From the NCBI GenBank assembly GCA_938029995.1, contig CALHGI010000594.1, positions 1-5,904 of the forward strand: a stretch of 5,904 nt of DNA, read 5' to 3'. The translations under genes were made by a program, and so were the position numbers. The DNA comes from an uncultured cyanobacterium. Lineage in GTDB: Bacteria > Cyanobacteriota > Cyanobacteriia > Phormidesmidales > Phormidesmidaceae. Below are positions 1 to 5,029 of this stretch, one piece after another; positions within the stretch are counted from its first letter, which is position 1; each line of letters opens with the position of its first letter. The notes under the pieces were generated by a model. The model had not been told where the DNA came from and ran no database searches. It worked only from the letters and a program-made list of their open reading frames with translations.

Positions 1-28
1 GGGAGACCATTGCCAAGGCTCCTTCAGA

Positions 29-54
29 GCTGGCGGACTGATTGTCCGCCCAGC
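29..54. other. Hairpin downstream of the PEP-CTERM gene
   Basis: GCTGGCGGAC (29-38) pairs with 44-54 through ten base pairs with a single bulged C, around a five-base loop (TGATT). A smaller hairpin, GCCCA-GCA-TGGGC (72-84), lies between it and the stop codon of the minus-strand gene. Both sit just past that stop and may form its transcript 3' end. No T-run follows on either strand, so I do not call an intrinsic terminator. Confidence 0.4.
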
Positions 55-84
55 CTGTCAAACCAAGAGCTGCCCAGCATGGGC

Positions 85-849
85 CTATTTCCCGGACCGG
101 GATGATTTGCTGAAGCGTACGCCCAGACCTGTGATGAGTGCGATCGCAACTGCTGATGTGGGTTCCGGTACCGATGTGGGCTCCCCAGAATCCAGTCTTT
201 GCACTTGAAATTGGCTAATGGTGGTTATCGCACGACCGCCTTGATTGTCAGCCGTTCCAATTTGAAACCCAAACACCTGATTGGCCGCCACTTCTACCGA
301 AGCGGTTCCCGACTGTTGGGCAGCACCGGCGCGATCAATCAGCTCAGTAAATGTGCCGTCAGTCCGGGGGGACGTGGGGGGGAAATTGCCCAGGGCAAAG
401 CCAAAGGGATCAAATGCAGCCCCTAGGCTATCGGTGGTGGTGTAATCCCAGTCAAATGAAAAAATACTGGCTTCAGGAACAGTGATAAAAACAGTTGTAA
501 AGCTGGTATCACACAGAAAGAGTACGGAGACTGGTAGGTCAGTGGACGTGCAACTTAATCCAAACTGATCCAAAATGCCAGACTGATTACTCCCCAATAG
601 GGTGAGTGAATCCGGGGCATCGGTAAAATCCACTGAGCCATTAAACGGAGCCAGGGGAACGTTATTAATAGTTAGCTGCGTATTATCGATGCCAGCCAAT
701 GCCGGACTGCTATTAAAAAGCTCCCACTGTTCGGGAGCAAAGCTGCCAGTAAAACCTTGGGCAATTGAAGCTTGAGCCGTCGTACCAATAACAGCCGCAG
801 ACGTTACCAGTGACCCTATAACAGTGCTTAAAATGGCCTTTGCCATCAT
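85..849 (-). CDS. PEP-CTERM sorting domain protein, exported
   Basis: A 254-residue protein of unknown specific function, predicted to be secreted and held at the envelope by the PEP-CTERM/exosortase system. Residues about 1-28 form a signal peptide: a short Met-Met-Ala-Lys head, then a hydrophobic stretch ending near Ala-Gln-Ala. The C-terminus has the family signature: VPEP at 227-230, a hydrophobic segment at about 232-244, and a basic tail (Arg/Lys-rich, 245-254). The middle is rich in Thr, Ser, Gly, Asp and Phe, has only two cysteines (100 and 113) and looks like a beta-sandwich typical of cyanobacterial PEP-CTERM proteins. The start is either of two adjacent Met codons (849 or 846); no strong ribosome site is visible. 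It is divergent from pfkA across 529 bases. It contains a HIP1 octamer at 140-147. The PEP-CTERM assignment is firm; any role (matrix or surface) is inference, and no exosortase gene is in the window. Confidence 0.9.
   Translation of the reverse strand: MMAKAILSTVIGSLVTSAAVIGTTAQASIAQGFTGSFAPEQWELFNSSPALAGIDNTQLTINNVPLAPFNGSVDFTDAPDSLTLLGSNQSGILDQFGLSCTSTDLPVSVLFLCDTSFTTVFITVPEASIFSFDWDYTTTDSLGAAFDPFGFALGNFPPTSPRTDGTFTELIDRAGAAQQSGTASVEVAANQVFGFQIGTADNQGGRAITTISQFQVQRLDSGEPTSVPEPTSAVAIALITGLGVRFSKSSRSGK
140..147. repeat. HIP1 octamer GCGATCGC
   Basis: Palindromic octamer abundant in many cyanobacterial genomes, here inside the PEP-CTERM gene near its 3' end. It supports the taxonomic assignment. 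Confidence 0.8.
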
Positions 850-919
850 ATTCCGTAGTAAAAAACCTTAACCTTACTGTTCTTAACAAGGGTTAGAAGA
901 CCTAACCGGAAGACGACCT

Positions 920-948
920 GATATACGTACAAGTTAATCCGTGATCAA
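920..948 (-). promoter_or_regulatory. Candidate sigma70-type promoter for the PEP-CTERM gene
   Basis: On the minus strand TTGATC (948-943) is followed after exactly 17 bases by TATATC (925-920). The predicted start is near 913, giving a leader of about 64 bases. The -35 element lies inside an inverted repeat, TTAATCC (934-940) and GGATTAA (960-966), which could be an operator. Another repeat, GGTTAG-AAGAC-CTAACC (891-907), falls in the 5' leader. Confidence 0.4.
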
Positions 949-1125
949 CCGTGAATTCCGGATTAATTTGCCGCTATGCCAAATATAATCATCCCCACTC
1001 AGAATGTCGGGCCAGACGCCGTGCATTTACTAAAACAATATTGTTGCTATTGCTTTGTTAAGGTTATTTGATGCCAGGTCGACAAGTTCTGGTAAAGGCA
1101 AATCAACCCCCAATAAACCGGGGCG

Positions 1126-1153
1126 TTGACATCAGTAATTACACCCATATAGC
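1126..1153 (+). promoter_or_regulatory. Candidate sigma70-type promoter upstream of pfkA
   Basis: A perfect -35 TTGACA (1126-1131) is followed after 16 bases by TATAGC (1148-1153). The start would be near 1160, giving a leader of about 219 bases for pfkA. It is the best plus-strand promoter match in the intergenic region. No other plus-strand gene lies before pfkA, so pfkA is the obvious target, unless a small RNA starts here. Confidence 0.45.
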
Positions 1154-1156
1154 CCG

Positions 1157-1193
1157 AACAAACATCGCGATCCTAACCCCCTTGATGTTTGTT
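1157..1193. repeat. Perfect 10-bp inverted repeat at the predicted pfkA transcript start
   Basis: AACAAACATC (1157-1166) and GATGTTTGTT (1184-1193) are exact reverse complements separated by 17 bases. The left arm covers the start predicted from the 1126-1153 promoter. It could be a regulator-binding site or a 5'-end RNA hairpin; the sequence does not decide between them. Confidence 0.5.
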
Positions 1194-1378
1194 ACTAAGA
1201 ACATGATGAAGGTCGCTAAACCCTTGATATAGCAACAAAAACCGTAACTCGAAGATACAAAAATGTTGCAGAATCTATCTTCCTATCAATAATTTCTCAG
1301 AATGATGGCTTAGTCCCCTTTGGCACCACCCAAAAGCTGTAGGCTTGAAACGCGATTTTATAGCTAACGTAGACACTT

Positions 1379-2524
1379 ATGGGACAGCATCGGGACATTA
1401 AACGAATTGGCCTACTGACAAGTGGTGGAGACTGTGCCGGGCTCAATGCCGCTTTACGGGCCGTAGTACATCGGGCTGACAGCTATGGCTGGGAAGTTGT
1501 CGGAATTTCCCGCGCCACCCAAGGTCTAATGGCACGCCCTCCTGAATATGTGGAGTTTGATGTATCCAGTACCCATGGTTTACTCCGGGCTGGTGGCACT
1601 GTGTTGGGGACGACCAATAAGGGCAATCCGTTTGCCTTTCCATTACCCGATGGCACCACGTGCGATCGCTCCCAAGAAATCATTGATGGCTACCATCTGC
1701 TGGGTTTGGATGCCCTGATTGGCATTGGTGGCGACGGCAGCATGGCCATTTTGCGACGTCTGGCCCAGCAGGGGGGATTGAACCTGGTAGGCATTCCCAA
1801 AACCATCGATAACGACCTCGGTTGTACCGAGCGCTCCATTGGGTTTGACACGGCCGTGAACATTGCAACCGAGGCCCTAGATCGTCTGCATTTCACCGCC
1901 GCCAGCCACTCTCGGGTGATGATTTTAGAAGTGATGGGGCGTGATGCTGGGCATATTGCCCTCAATGCCGGTATCGCCGGTGGGGCAGACATCGTACTTA
2001 TACCTGAGATTGACTATTCCATTGACAACATTTGCCAAACCATCAAAGGTCTGAAGCGTAACTTCGCCACCATCATTGTGGCGGAGGCTGTGTGCACCGA
2101 AGCGGGCGAAAAAGTCGTCCAGACCAATCGCCTGGGCCAATGCCGTCTGGGGGGCATCGGCGAACACTTGGCTGACCAAATTACCGAAAAAATTGGGGCA
2201 GAAACTCGGGTTACCGTCCTGGGACATGTGCAGCGCGGCGGGACACCGTCTCCCCTAGATCGAGTGCTTGCCACCACCTTTGGCGTGGAAGCTGTGGACC
2301 TGATTGCCGCCGGTAAGTTTGACCACATGGTGAGCTGGCAAAATCGCCAGGTGGTCCATGTACCCATTGCCGATGCCATTGCCGAATACCAGGCCGTGAA
2401 CCCCGGTGACCCACTGGTTAAGACAGCTCGTGGCATGGGCATCTGCCTAGGCGATGCCGTGAGCCATGAAGTCAACAATCCTATCCGTCGGGATGCAGCT
2501 GTTTTAGCCTCGGCATACAGCTAG
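1379..2524 (+). CDS. pfkA: ATP-dependent 6-phosphofructokinase
   Basis: Phosphorylates fructose 6-phosphate to fructose 1,6-bisphosphate in the cytoplasm, the committing step of glycolysis. The 381-residue product carries the full PfkA signature set. These are the nucleotide loop GGDCAGLNAALR (16-27), GGDGS (117-121), PKTIDND (140-146, with catalytic base Asp144), MGRDAGH (186-192, Arg188), the VAEA segment with Glu236, and HVQRGG (283-288, His283 and Arg286). Gly120, the position of E. coli Gly104, points to ATP rather than pyrophosphate as donor. Lys141, at E. coli Gly124, is the residue also found in pyrophosphate-type and many long-type ATP enzymes. The protein is longer than E. coli PfkA (about 320 residues), mostly through a C-terminal extension. 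The ATG at 1379 directly precedes the conserved N-terminus, so the start is sound although no Shine-Dalgarno is visible. A HIP1 site lies at 1662-1669. It appears to be a single-gene unit. Confidence 0.96.
   Translation: MGQHRDIKRIGLLTSGGDCAGLNAALRAVVHRADSYGWEVVGISRATQGLMARPPEYVEFDVSSTHGLLRAGGTVLGTTNKGNPFAFPLPDGTTCDRSQEIIDGYHLLGLDALIGIGGDGSMAILRRLAQQGGLNLVGIPKTIDNDLGCTERSIGFDTAVNIATEALDRLHFTAASHSRVMILEVMGRDAGHIALNAGIAGGADIVLIPEIDYSIDNICQTIKGLKRNFATIIVAEAVCTEAGEKVVQTNRLGQCRLGGIGEHLADQITEKIGAETRVTVLGHVQRGGTPSPLDRVLATTFGVEAVDLIAAGKFDHMVSWQNRQVVHVPIADAIAEYQAVNPGDPLVKTARGMGICLGDAVSHEVNNPIRRDAAVLASAYS
1662..1669. repeat. HIP1 octamer GCGATCGC
   Basis: Second copy, inside pfkA. Confidence 0.8.
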
Positions 2525-2647
2525 GAGCTTCGTCTGGCATCCGGAAAGTAGGATGTGAGGTCAGCAATTGGGCAAAATTATCCAATCCTAGCAGCCCTGG
2601 GAATTCAGAATTTGGACGGTTCCTGCCTCAATTCTGTCCCCTGATAT

Positions 2648-2679
2648 GGTGACCCGCTGAAGGCCTTCAGCGGGTCACC
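2648..2679. repeat. Perfect 32-bp palindrome without spacer
   Basis: Every base from 2648 to 2679 pairs with its mirror across the centre at 2663/2664. The left half begins GGTGACCCGCTG and the centre is AAGGCCTT. It is GC-rich and has no T-run on either side. As RNA it would fold into a very stable hairpin. It may act as a transcript end or RNA stabiliser for pfkA, or be a copy of a dispersed palindromic repeat. Confidence 0.85.
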
Positions 2680-2851
2680 GTGCCGCTCACCTACAGCCTG
2701 AACTATGGGGGTAAAACGAGTCATCAATCCAGGCGTTAATTTGGCTAACCCAGCTGCGCCCACCCAAATATTTTCAGAACTGCTCGCCTTAGCTGAATGT
2801 AAGCTTCTGTTAACCAATGACGTGATTACGCAGATCTCAATAGAGAATAAA

Positions 2852-2866
2852 CCCAAGGGCCTTGGG
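2852..2866. promoter_or_regulatory. 15-bp palindrome, possible TetR-type operator
   Basis: CCCAAGG-G-CCTTGGG is a perfect 7+1+7 palindrome about 90 bases before the TetR-family start. Its size and position fit an autoregulatory operator, since TetR-family proteins usually bind palindromes near their own promoters. No good -35/-10 pair was found around it, so the assignment is tentative. Confidence 0.3.
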
Positions 2867-2891
2867 GCGCTTTCCCATGGTCTTTGTGTGT

Positions 2892-2921
2892 CGTTGTTGA
2901 TGTAGGAGAGGCTCCGCAACG
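2892..2921 (+). other. Stem-loop in the likely 5' leader of the TetR gene
   Basis: CGTTG (2892-2896) pairs with CAACG (2917-2921) and encloses a second stem GGAG (2905-2908) / CTCC (2912-2915). It ends 35 bases before the ATG at 2957. The role is unknown and the structure may be chance. Confidence 0.25.
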
Positions 2922-2956
2922 TCAGTTTCTAACCGTACGTGTTGTACCCCTACCCT

Positions 2957-3577
2957 ATGCAATTTGCTAAAACCTTGACGTCGTCCCAGGACGATACCCA
3001 AGAGAAAATTCTTGGGGCGGCTCAGCGGCTGTTTGCCCGTCGTGGCTATGGCGGCACCACCACCCGAGATTTAGCCCAAGCGGCGGGGGTGGCTGAGGGC
3101 ACGCTATTTCGACACTTTGAAAACAAGAAAGCTATTTTGATCGAGGTGGCAACCCGAGGCTGGGTTGAACTACTCACGGATCTCCTGACCGAGCTCAGTG
3201 AAATGGCCAACTATAAGGCCATTGGTAAGGTGATGCGAAAACGCATGCTCAACATGTCTGCTAATACCGATATGCTGCGGGTGTGTTTTATGGAAGCGCA
3301 GTTTCACCCAGAGTTACGGGAGCGGGTACAGGCGGAGGTTATTTCTAAAATGACCGATGTGGCCGAAGCCTTTTTTCAAACCGCCATGGATCGGGGCACC
3401 TATCGTCCCATGAATCCTCGGGTGGTGGCTCGGATCTTTTTGGGCATGTTTACCGTTGCCGGATTTAGTCAAACTACCCTGGCTGATGAGGCCAGTTCTC
3501 CCCAGGATATGAAAGAACTGGCAGAGACCCTGGCCGATATTTTTCTCAATGGGGTGCTGGCCCAGCCTGAAGATTAG
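2957..3577 (+). CDS. TetR/AcrR-family transcriptional regulator
   Basis: A 206-residue DNA-binding regulator, typically a dimeric repressor released by a small ligand; the ligand cannot be told from the sequence. The N-terminal TetR domain spans about residues 14-62. The sequence QEKILGAAQRLFARRGY leads into the helix-turn-helix TTTRDLAQAAGVAEGTLFRHF (about 34-54), the region most conserved in the family. Residues from about 65 onward are an all-helical, variable ligand and dimer domain of normal length. I chose the ATG at 2957. A GTG at 2939 is in frame and would add six residues (Leu-Tyr-Pro-Tyr-Pro) with no family support. Its last codons overlap the end of the convergent HugZ-like gene at 3574-3577. 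A 15-bp palindrome upstream is a candidate self-operator. The family call is firm; the regulated genes are unknown. Confidence 0.92.
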   Translation: MQFAKTLTSSQDDTQEKILGAAQRLFARRGYGGTTTRDLAQAAGVAEGTLFRHFENKKAILIEVATRGWVELLTDLLTELSEMANYKAIGKVMRKRMLNMSANTDMLRVCFMEAQFHPELRERVQAEVISKMTDVAEAFFQTAMDRGTYRPMNPRVVARIFLGMFTVAGFSQTTLADEASSPQDMKELAETLADIFLNGVLAQPED

Positions 3578-4065
3578 CCCTGGCGTCTAGCCTCTAGGCG
3601 ATTGAGGTCATCGGCATTAACTCGGTACGCTGCCCCAAAGCCGATCACAAATTGTCCCCCTTGGGGTTGTAGCTGGAATAATTGAAAATCAGGTAGGCCT
3701 TTCATCAAACCAATGACCTGACCAAATGTTTGCTCAAAGCGATCGATCAACGTTTGCCACTGGGGAGTGTCACGGGGGAGAGGGCTGGCGACGCATTCAT
3801 AGGTCAACCGGCGGCGGGCAAAAATTTCCTTGGTTTCCGCTTCATCTTCAATCAAGAGCACACTGGCCCGCCCCGTTTGCTTCAGGTTTTCCGTATGGAC
3901 AGACAACCCGCTGACGTAGACGTATAGGGTCTTGTCGTCATCAATTAAAAAGGGGGCATAGCTTGCCTGGGGGATTCCATCGGCACTGGCGGTGCTGAGA
4001 ATAATGCTGCGAAACTGCTGGGGAAATGTTTGGTAAAGCTCGGTAACCCGATTAATGTCAGCCAT
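3574..4065 (-). CDS. HugZ-like / pyridoxamine 5'-phosphate oxidase-fold protein
   Basis: A 163-residue cytoplasmic protein with the split-barrel fold of PNPOx-like flavin or haem-binding proteins. Most similar in my recognition to the HugZ haem-utilisation family. Visible features are the opening strand RSIILSTASADGIPQASYAPF (about 19-39), the strand TLYVYVSGLSVHTENL (47-61), RASVLLIEDE (66-75), the ARRRLTYEC segment (83-91), and a conserved-looking C-terminal block with FGQVIGLMKGLPDFQLFQL (114-132) and FVIGFGAAYRV (139-149). The ATG at 4065 is preferred; a TTG at 4077 is in frame and would add Met-Pro-Tyr-Ala. Its TAA stop overlaps the TAG stop of the opposing TetR gene. A 9-bp inverted repeat lies 34 bases upstream of the ATG and may be an operator. 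Members act in haem degradation or as general stress flavoproteins; the substrate here is unknown. Confidence 0.85.
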   Translation of the reverse strand: MADINRVTELYQTFPQQFRSIILSTASADGIPQASYAPFLIDDDKTLYVYVSGLSVHTENLKQTGRASVLLIEDEAETKEIFARRRLTYECVASPLPRDTPQWQTLIDRFEQTFGQVIGLMKGLPDFQLFQLQPQGGQFVIGFGAAYRVNADDLNRLEARRQG

Positions 4066-4098
4066 GGCATAGGGCAAAGGTGAATGGTTCGTTGGAAC

Positions 4099-4127
4099 CG
4101 GTCGTTTCTCCTAGGGCAAAACGACCG
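4099..4127. promoter_or_regulatory. 9-bp inverted repeat upstream of the HugZ-like gene
   Basis: CGGTCGTTT (4099-4107) and AAACGACCG (4119-4127) are exact reverse complements with an 11-base spacer, 34 bases before the HugZ-like ATG. The arms are about two helical turns apart, centre to centre, as in many dimer operators. It might be bound by the nearby TetR-family protein. A small hairpin, GGTTC-GTTG-GAACC (4086-4099), lies directly beside it. Confidence 0.35.
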
Positions 4128-4251
4128 TTCTGGACGCGGACCAGGTTTATCTTAAAAGTAACATCCATGGCATGGGTCCTAGCCCGACTATGGGCACAAA
4201 GCTATATGATTTCTAGCCCAGGTGACGGGCGCTATCTGGTTATTCTTCCGG

Positions 4252-4257
4252 TAAAAT
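4252..4257 (+). promoter_or_regulatory. -10-like element before ridA
   Basis: TAAAAT matches the -10 consensus at five of six positions. It would start transcription near 4264, about 22 bases before the ridA ATG. No acceptable -35 is seen 16-18 bases upstream, so an activator or an alternative sigma factor would be needed, or this is chance. Confidence 0.3.
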
Positions 4258-4285
4258 ACTTTGGCTGGTTACCTAATGTCATGCC

Positions 4286-4675
4286 ATGGTTCGTCGCATC
4301 GTTCAAACCGATCAGGCTCCGGCCCCCGTCGGTCCCTACAATCAGGCCATCGTTGCCTCGGGTGAGATGGTGTTTGCCTCTGGACAGATCGCCTTGGACC
4401 CCACCAGTGGCACCCTAGTGGGTGATGGGGATGTGGCGGTTCAAACCCAGCAGTGTCTCGATAACCTCAAGGCTGTTTTGTCCGCCGCTGGAGCCACCCT
4501 GGCCAATGTGGTAAAAACATCCGTGTTTTTAAAAGACATGAATGATTTTGGCACCATGAACGGTGTCTATGGCACTTATTTTGATGAAGCTACAGCTCCG
4601 GCGAGGGCCTGTGTTGAGGTGGCCCGTTTGCCCAAGGATGTGCTGGTGGAAATTGAATGTATTGCCGTGATATAG
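4286..4675 (+). CDS. ridA: RidA family reactive enamine/imine deaminase
   Basis: Hydrolyses reactive 2-aminoacrylate and related enamine/imine by-products of pyridoxal-phosphate enzymes such as threonine dehydratase, protecting other enzymes in the cytoplasm. Members form trimers. The 129-residue length is standard. Typical motifs are APAPVGPYNQAI (11-22, Tyr18), VFASGQIALDP (29-39, Ser32), the LDNLKAVLSAAG helix (58-69), VVKTSVFLKDM (75-85), Asn92, APARACVEVARLPKD (104-118) and VEIECIAV (121-128). Arg107, Cys109 and Glu122 match the active-site positions known from E. coli RidA (Arg105, Cys107, Glu120), which supports true deaminase activity rather than a distant YjgF paralogue. The ATG at 4286 leads directly into the conserved N-terminus. 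It is followed by a terminator-like hairpin, then the leader of the DAHP synthase gene on the same strand. Confidence 0.95.
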   Translation: MVRRIVQTDQAPAPVGPYNQAIVASGEMVFASGQIALDPTSGTLVGDGDVAVQTQQCLDNLKAVLSAAGATLANVVKTSVFLKDMNDFGTMNGVYGTYFDEATAPARACVEVARLPKDVLVEIECIAVI

Positions 4676-4698
4676 CTCGGGTCTGGGGTGGCCCTAGG

Positions 4699-4727
4699 TT
4701 GACGGTTTAAATTTGGCACGCTAGCCT
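4699..4727 (+). promoter_or_regulatory. Candidate promoter for the DAHP synthase leader transcript
   Basis: TTGACG (4699-4704, five of six matches) is followed by a 17-base spacer and TAGCCT (4722-4727, fitting TAnnnT). Transcription would begin near 4734, about 34 bases before the first leader peptide. A transcript starting there lacks the 4728-4732 arm of the adjacent terminator-like hairpin, so it would not fold it. Transcripts coming from ridA would. Confidence 0.5.
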
Positions 4728-4762
4728 ATGGGTATCGAAGCAACGTTCGTCCCCATTTTTTT
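4728..4762 (+). terminator. Likely intrinsic terminator of ridA
   Basis: ATGGG (4728-4732) pairs with CCCAT (4752-4756), and inside it CGAA (4736-4739) pairs with TTCG (4746-4749) around GCAACG. There is a small asymmetric internal loop between the two helices. The hairpin runs into seven T's (4756-4762). It lies 52 bases after the ridA stop. Confidence 0.6.
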
Positions 4763-4767
4763 CAGCC

Positions 4768-4818
4768 ATGCAGTGCAAGTTTTTTTACTTTTGGTTTAGC
4801 CAGGTTCACCGGCCCTGA
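4768..4818 (+). CDS. Leader peptide 1 with six consecutive aromatic residues
   Basis: ATG at 4768 to TGA at 4816-4818 encodes MQCKFFYFWFSQVHRP. Residues 5-10 are Phe-Phe-Tyr-Phe-Trp-Phe, so all three aromatic amino acids are read in one run (codons 4780-4797). The peptide is probably not functional in itself. Its translation would report charging of tRNA-Phe, tRNA-Tyr and tRNA-Trp to the RNA structures that follow. The antiterminator 5' arm begins five bases after the last aromatic codon, and the stop codon lies just beyond that arm, the geometry of classical attenuators. No Shine-Dalgarno is seen; the start follows a T-run and CAGCC. An overlapping frame from ATG 4728 to TAG 4799 (23 residues) is less likely, because it would begin upstream of the predicted transcript start. 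Not a known named gene; function inferred from content and context. Confidence 0.75.
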   Translation: MQCKFFYFWFSQVHRP

Positions 4819-4851
4819 ACCCTTAGCGCTAGCATGGGACGCCGGTGAACC
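4803..4851 (+). promoter_or_regulatory. Antiterminator stem of attenuator 1
   Basis: GGTTCACCGGC (4803-4813) pairs perfectly over 11 bp with GCCGGTGAACC (4841-4851), enclosing a 27-base loop. The last four bases of the 3' arm (4848-4851) are also the first four of the terminator 5' arm, so the two full stems cannot coexist. The left arm lies over the last codons of leader peptide 1. It can alternatively pair locally, GGTTCA (4803-4808) with TGAACC (4816-4821), which would block the antiterminator. Confidence 0.65.
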
Positions 4852-4880
4852 GCAGAGTGTAAGCTCTGCGGTTTTGTTTT
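4848..4880 (+). terminator. Intrinsic terminator of attenuator 1
   Basis: AACCGCAGAG (4848-4857) pairs perfectly with CTCTGCGGTT (4864-4873) around the loop TGTAAG. The T-run TTTTGTTTT (4872-4880) follows, with its first two T's shared with the stem. It is a strong Rho-independent terminator, 29 bases after the stop of leader peptide 1 and well upstream of the DAHP synthase start. Confidence 0.85.
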
Positions 4881-4937
4881 ATTCACTGACATTTTGTTGG
4901 CTTTTCCCGTTTTCCATATCCATTTCCTTTTCGCACC

Positions 4938-5000
4938 ATGATCGTTCACCACAGCTGGCAATTTACAGTTTTCTTTTTTACGCCGCCACCGGGTAGGTAG
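4938..5000 (+). CDS. Leader peptide 2, Phe-rich with one Trp
   Basis: ATG at 4938 to TAG at 4998-5000 encodes MIVHHSWQFTVFFFTPPPGR (20 residues): Trp7, Phe9 and the triplet Phe12-14 (codons 4971-4979), followed by Thr and three prolines. Four of 20 codons are Phe, so uncharged tRNA-Phe is the likeliest signal, with Trp a possible second. The antiterminator 5' arm (4989-4998) overlaps the last codons and the stop. A ribosome finishing at the stop would therefore cover it, while one stalled on the Phe codons would leave it mostly free. There is no Shine-Dalgarno; the start follows a pyrimidine-rich stretch ending GCACC. It is not a recognised named gene. The reading frame, aromatic content and adjoining mutually exclusive stems are seen; the sensing role is inferred. 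Confidence 0.75.
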   Translation: MIVHHSWQFTVFFFTPPPGR

Positions 5001-5029
5001 CGTTCGCTGTGTCGTTCGAACTTGCCCGG
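4989..5029 (+). promoter_or_regulatory. Antiterminator stem of attenuator 2
   Basis: CCGGGTAGGT (4989-4998) pairs with ACTTGCCCGG (5020-5029) at all ten positions, two of them G-U wobbles, around a 21-base loop. Bases 5024-5029 are also the first six of the terminator 5' arm, so the stems exclude each other. A third helix, CACAGC...GGC (4950-4959) with GCGTT-C-GCTGTG (5002-5011), one mismatch and two wobbles, crosses the antiterminator. It could keep the terminator state when no ribosome is on the leader. Confidence 0.65.

Larger units (their letters stand above)
850..1378. other. Divergent intergenic region, PEP-CTERM gene / pfkA
   Basis: No coding region is supported in these 529 bases, which are more AT-rich than the flanking genes. 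Besides the candidate promoters and the 1157-1193 repeat listed separately, it holds a perfect 12-bp palindrome AACAATATTGTT at 1034-1045. A weaker promoter-like pair close to pfkA, TTGCAG (1266-1271) and AATAAT (1288-1293) with a 16-base spacer, could serve as a second pfkA promoter. Confidence 0.6.
2525..2956. other. Non-coding stretch between pfkA and the TetR gene
   Basis: I see no convincing gene here. After the pfkA stop there is a weak stem CATCC/GGATG (2538-2555). A hairpin follows with arms CAGAATT (2606-2612) and AATTCTG (2630-2636) around a 17-base loop. Neither has a T-run, so pfkA termination is not obviously intrinsic. The 32-bp palindrome, a 15-bp palindrome and a hairpin close to the TetR start are listed separately. 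Confidence 0.55.

Noticed and set aside
199..426. 75-codon plus-strand frame inside the PEP-CTERM gene
   Set aside because: Antisense shadow of a well-supported coding region with a signal peptide and sorting motif.
2705..2905. 66-codon open frame on the plus strand before the TetR gene
   Set aside because: Short, no ribosome site, no known motif, and it covers a likely operator and promoter region.
2605..2919. 104-codon open frame on the minus strand
   Set aside because: It runs through the 32-bp palindrome and several hairpins, has no recognisable domain or good start context, and its composition looks non-coding. It could be a translated repeat, but I cannot support a gene.
2939..2956. 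GTG start for the TetR-family gene
   Set aside because: It adds six residues not expected in the family, while an ATG at 2957 lies in frame immediately downstream.
4080..4418. 112-codon plus-strand frame overlapping ridA
   Set aside because: Its last third is the shadow of ridA in another frame, and the upstream part is low-complexity in protein terms with no motif.
4728..4799. 23-codon hydrophobic frame starting at ATG 4728
   Set aside because: It overlaps leader peptide 1 in another frame and starts inside the ridA terminator, upstream of the predicted transcript start. Its stop is not placed near the antiterminator arm in the usual way. Kept only as an alternative.
4803..4851. tRNA-like or T-box-like element suggested by the long GGTTCACC stem
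   Set aside because: No cloverleaf, anticodon arm or T-box consensus can be drawn, and the stem fits an antiterminator competing with the adjoining terminator.
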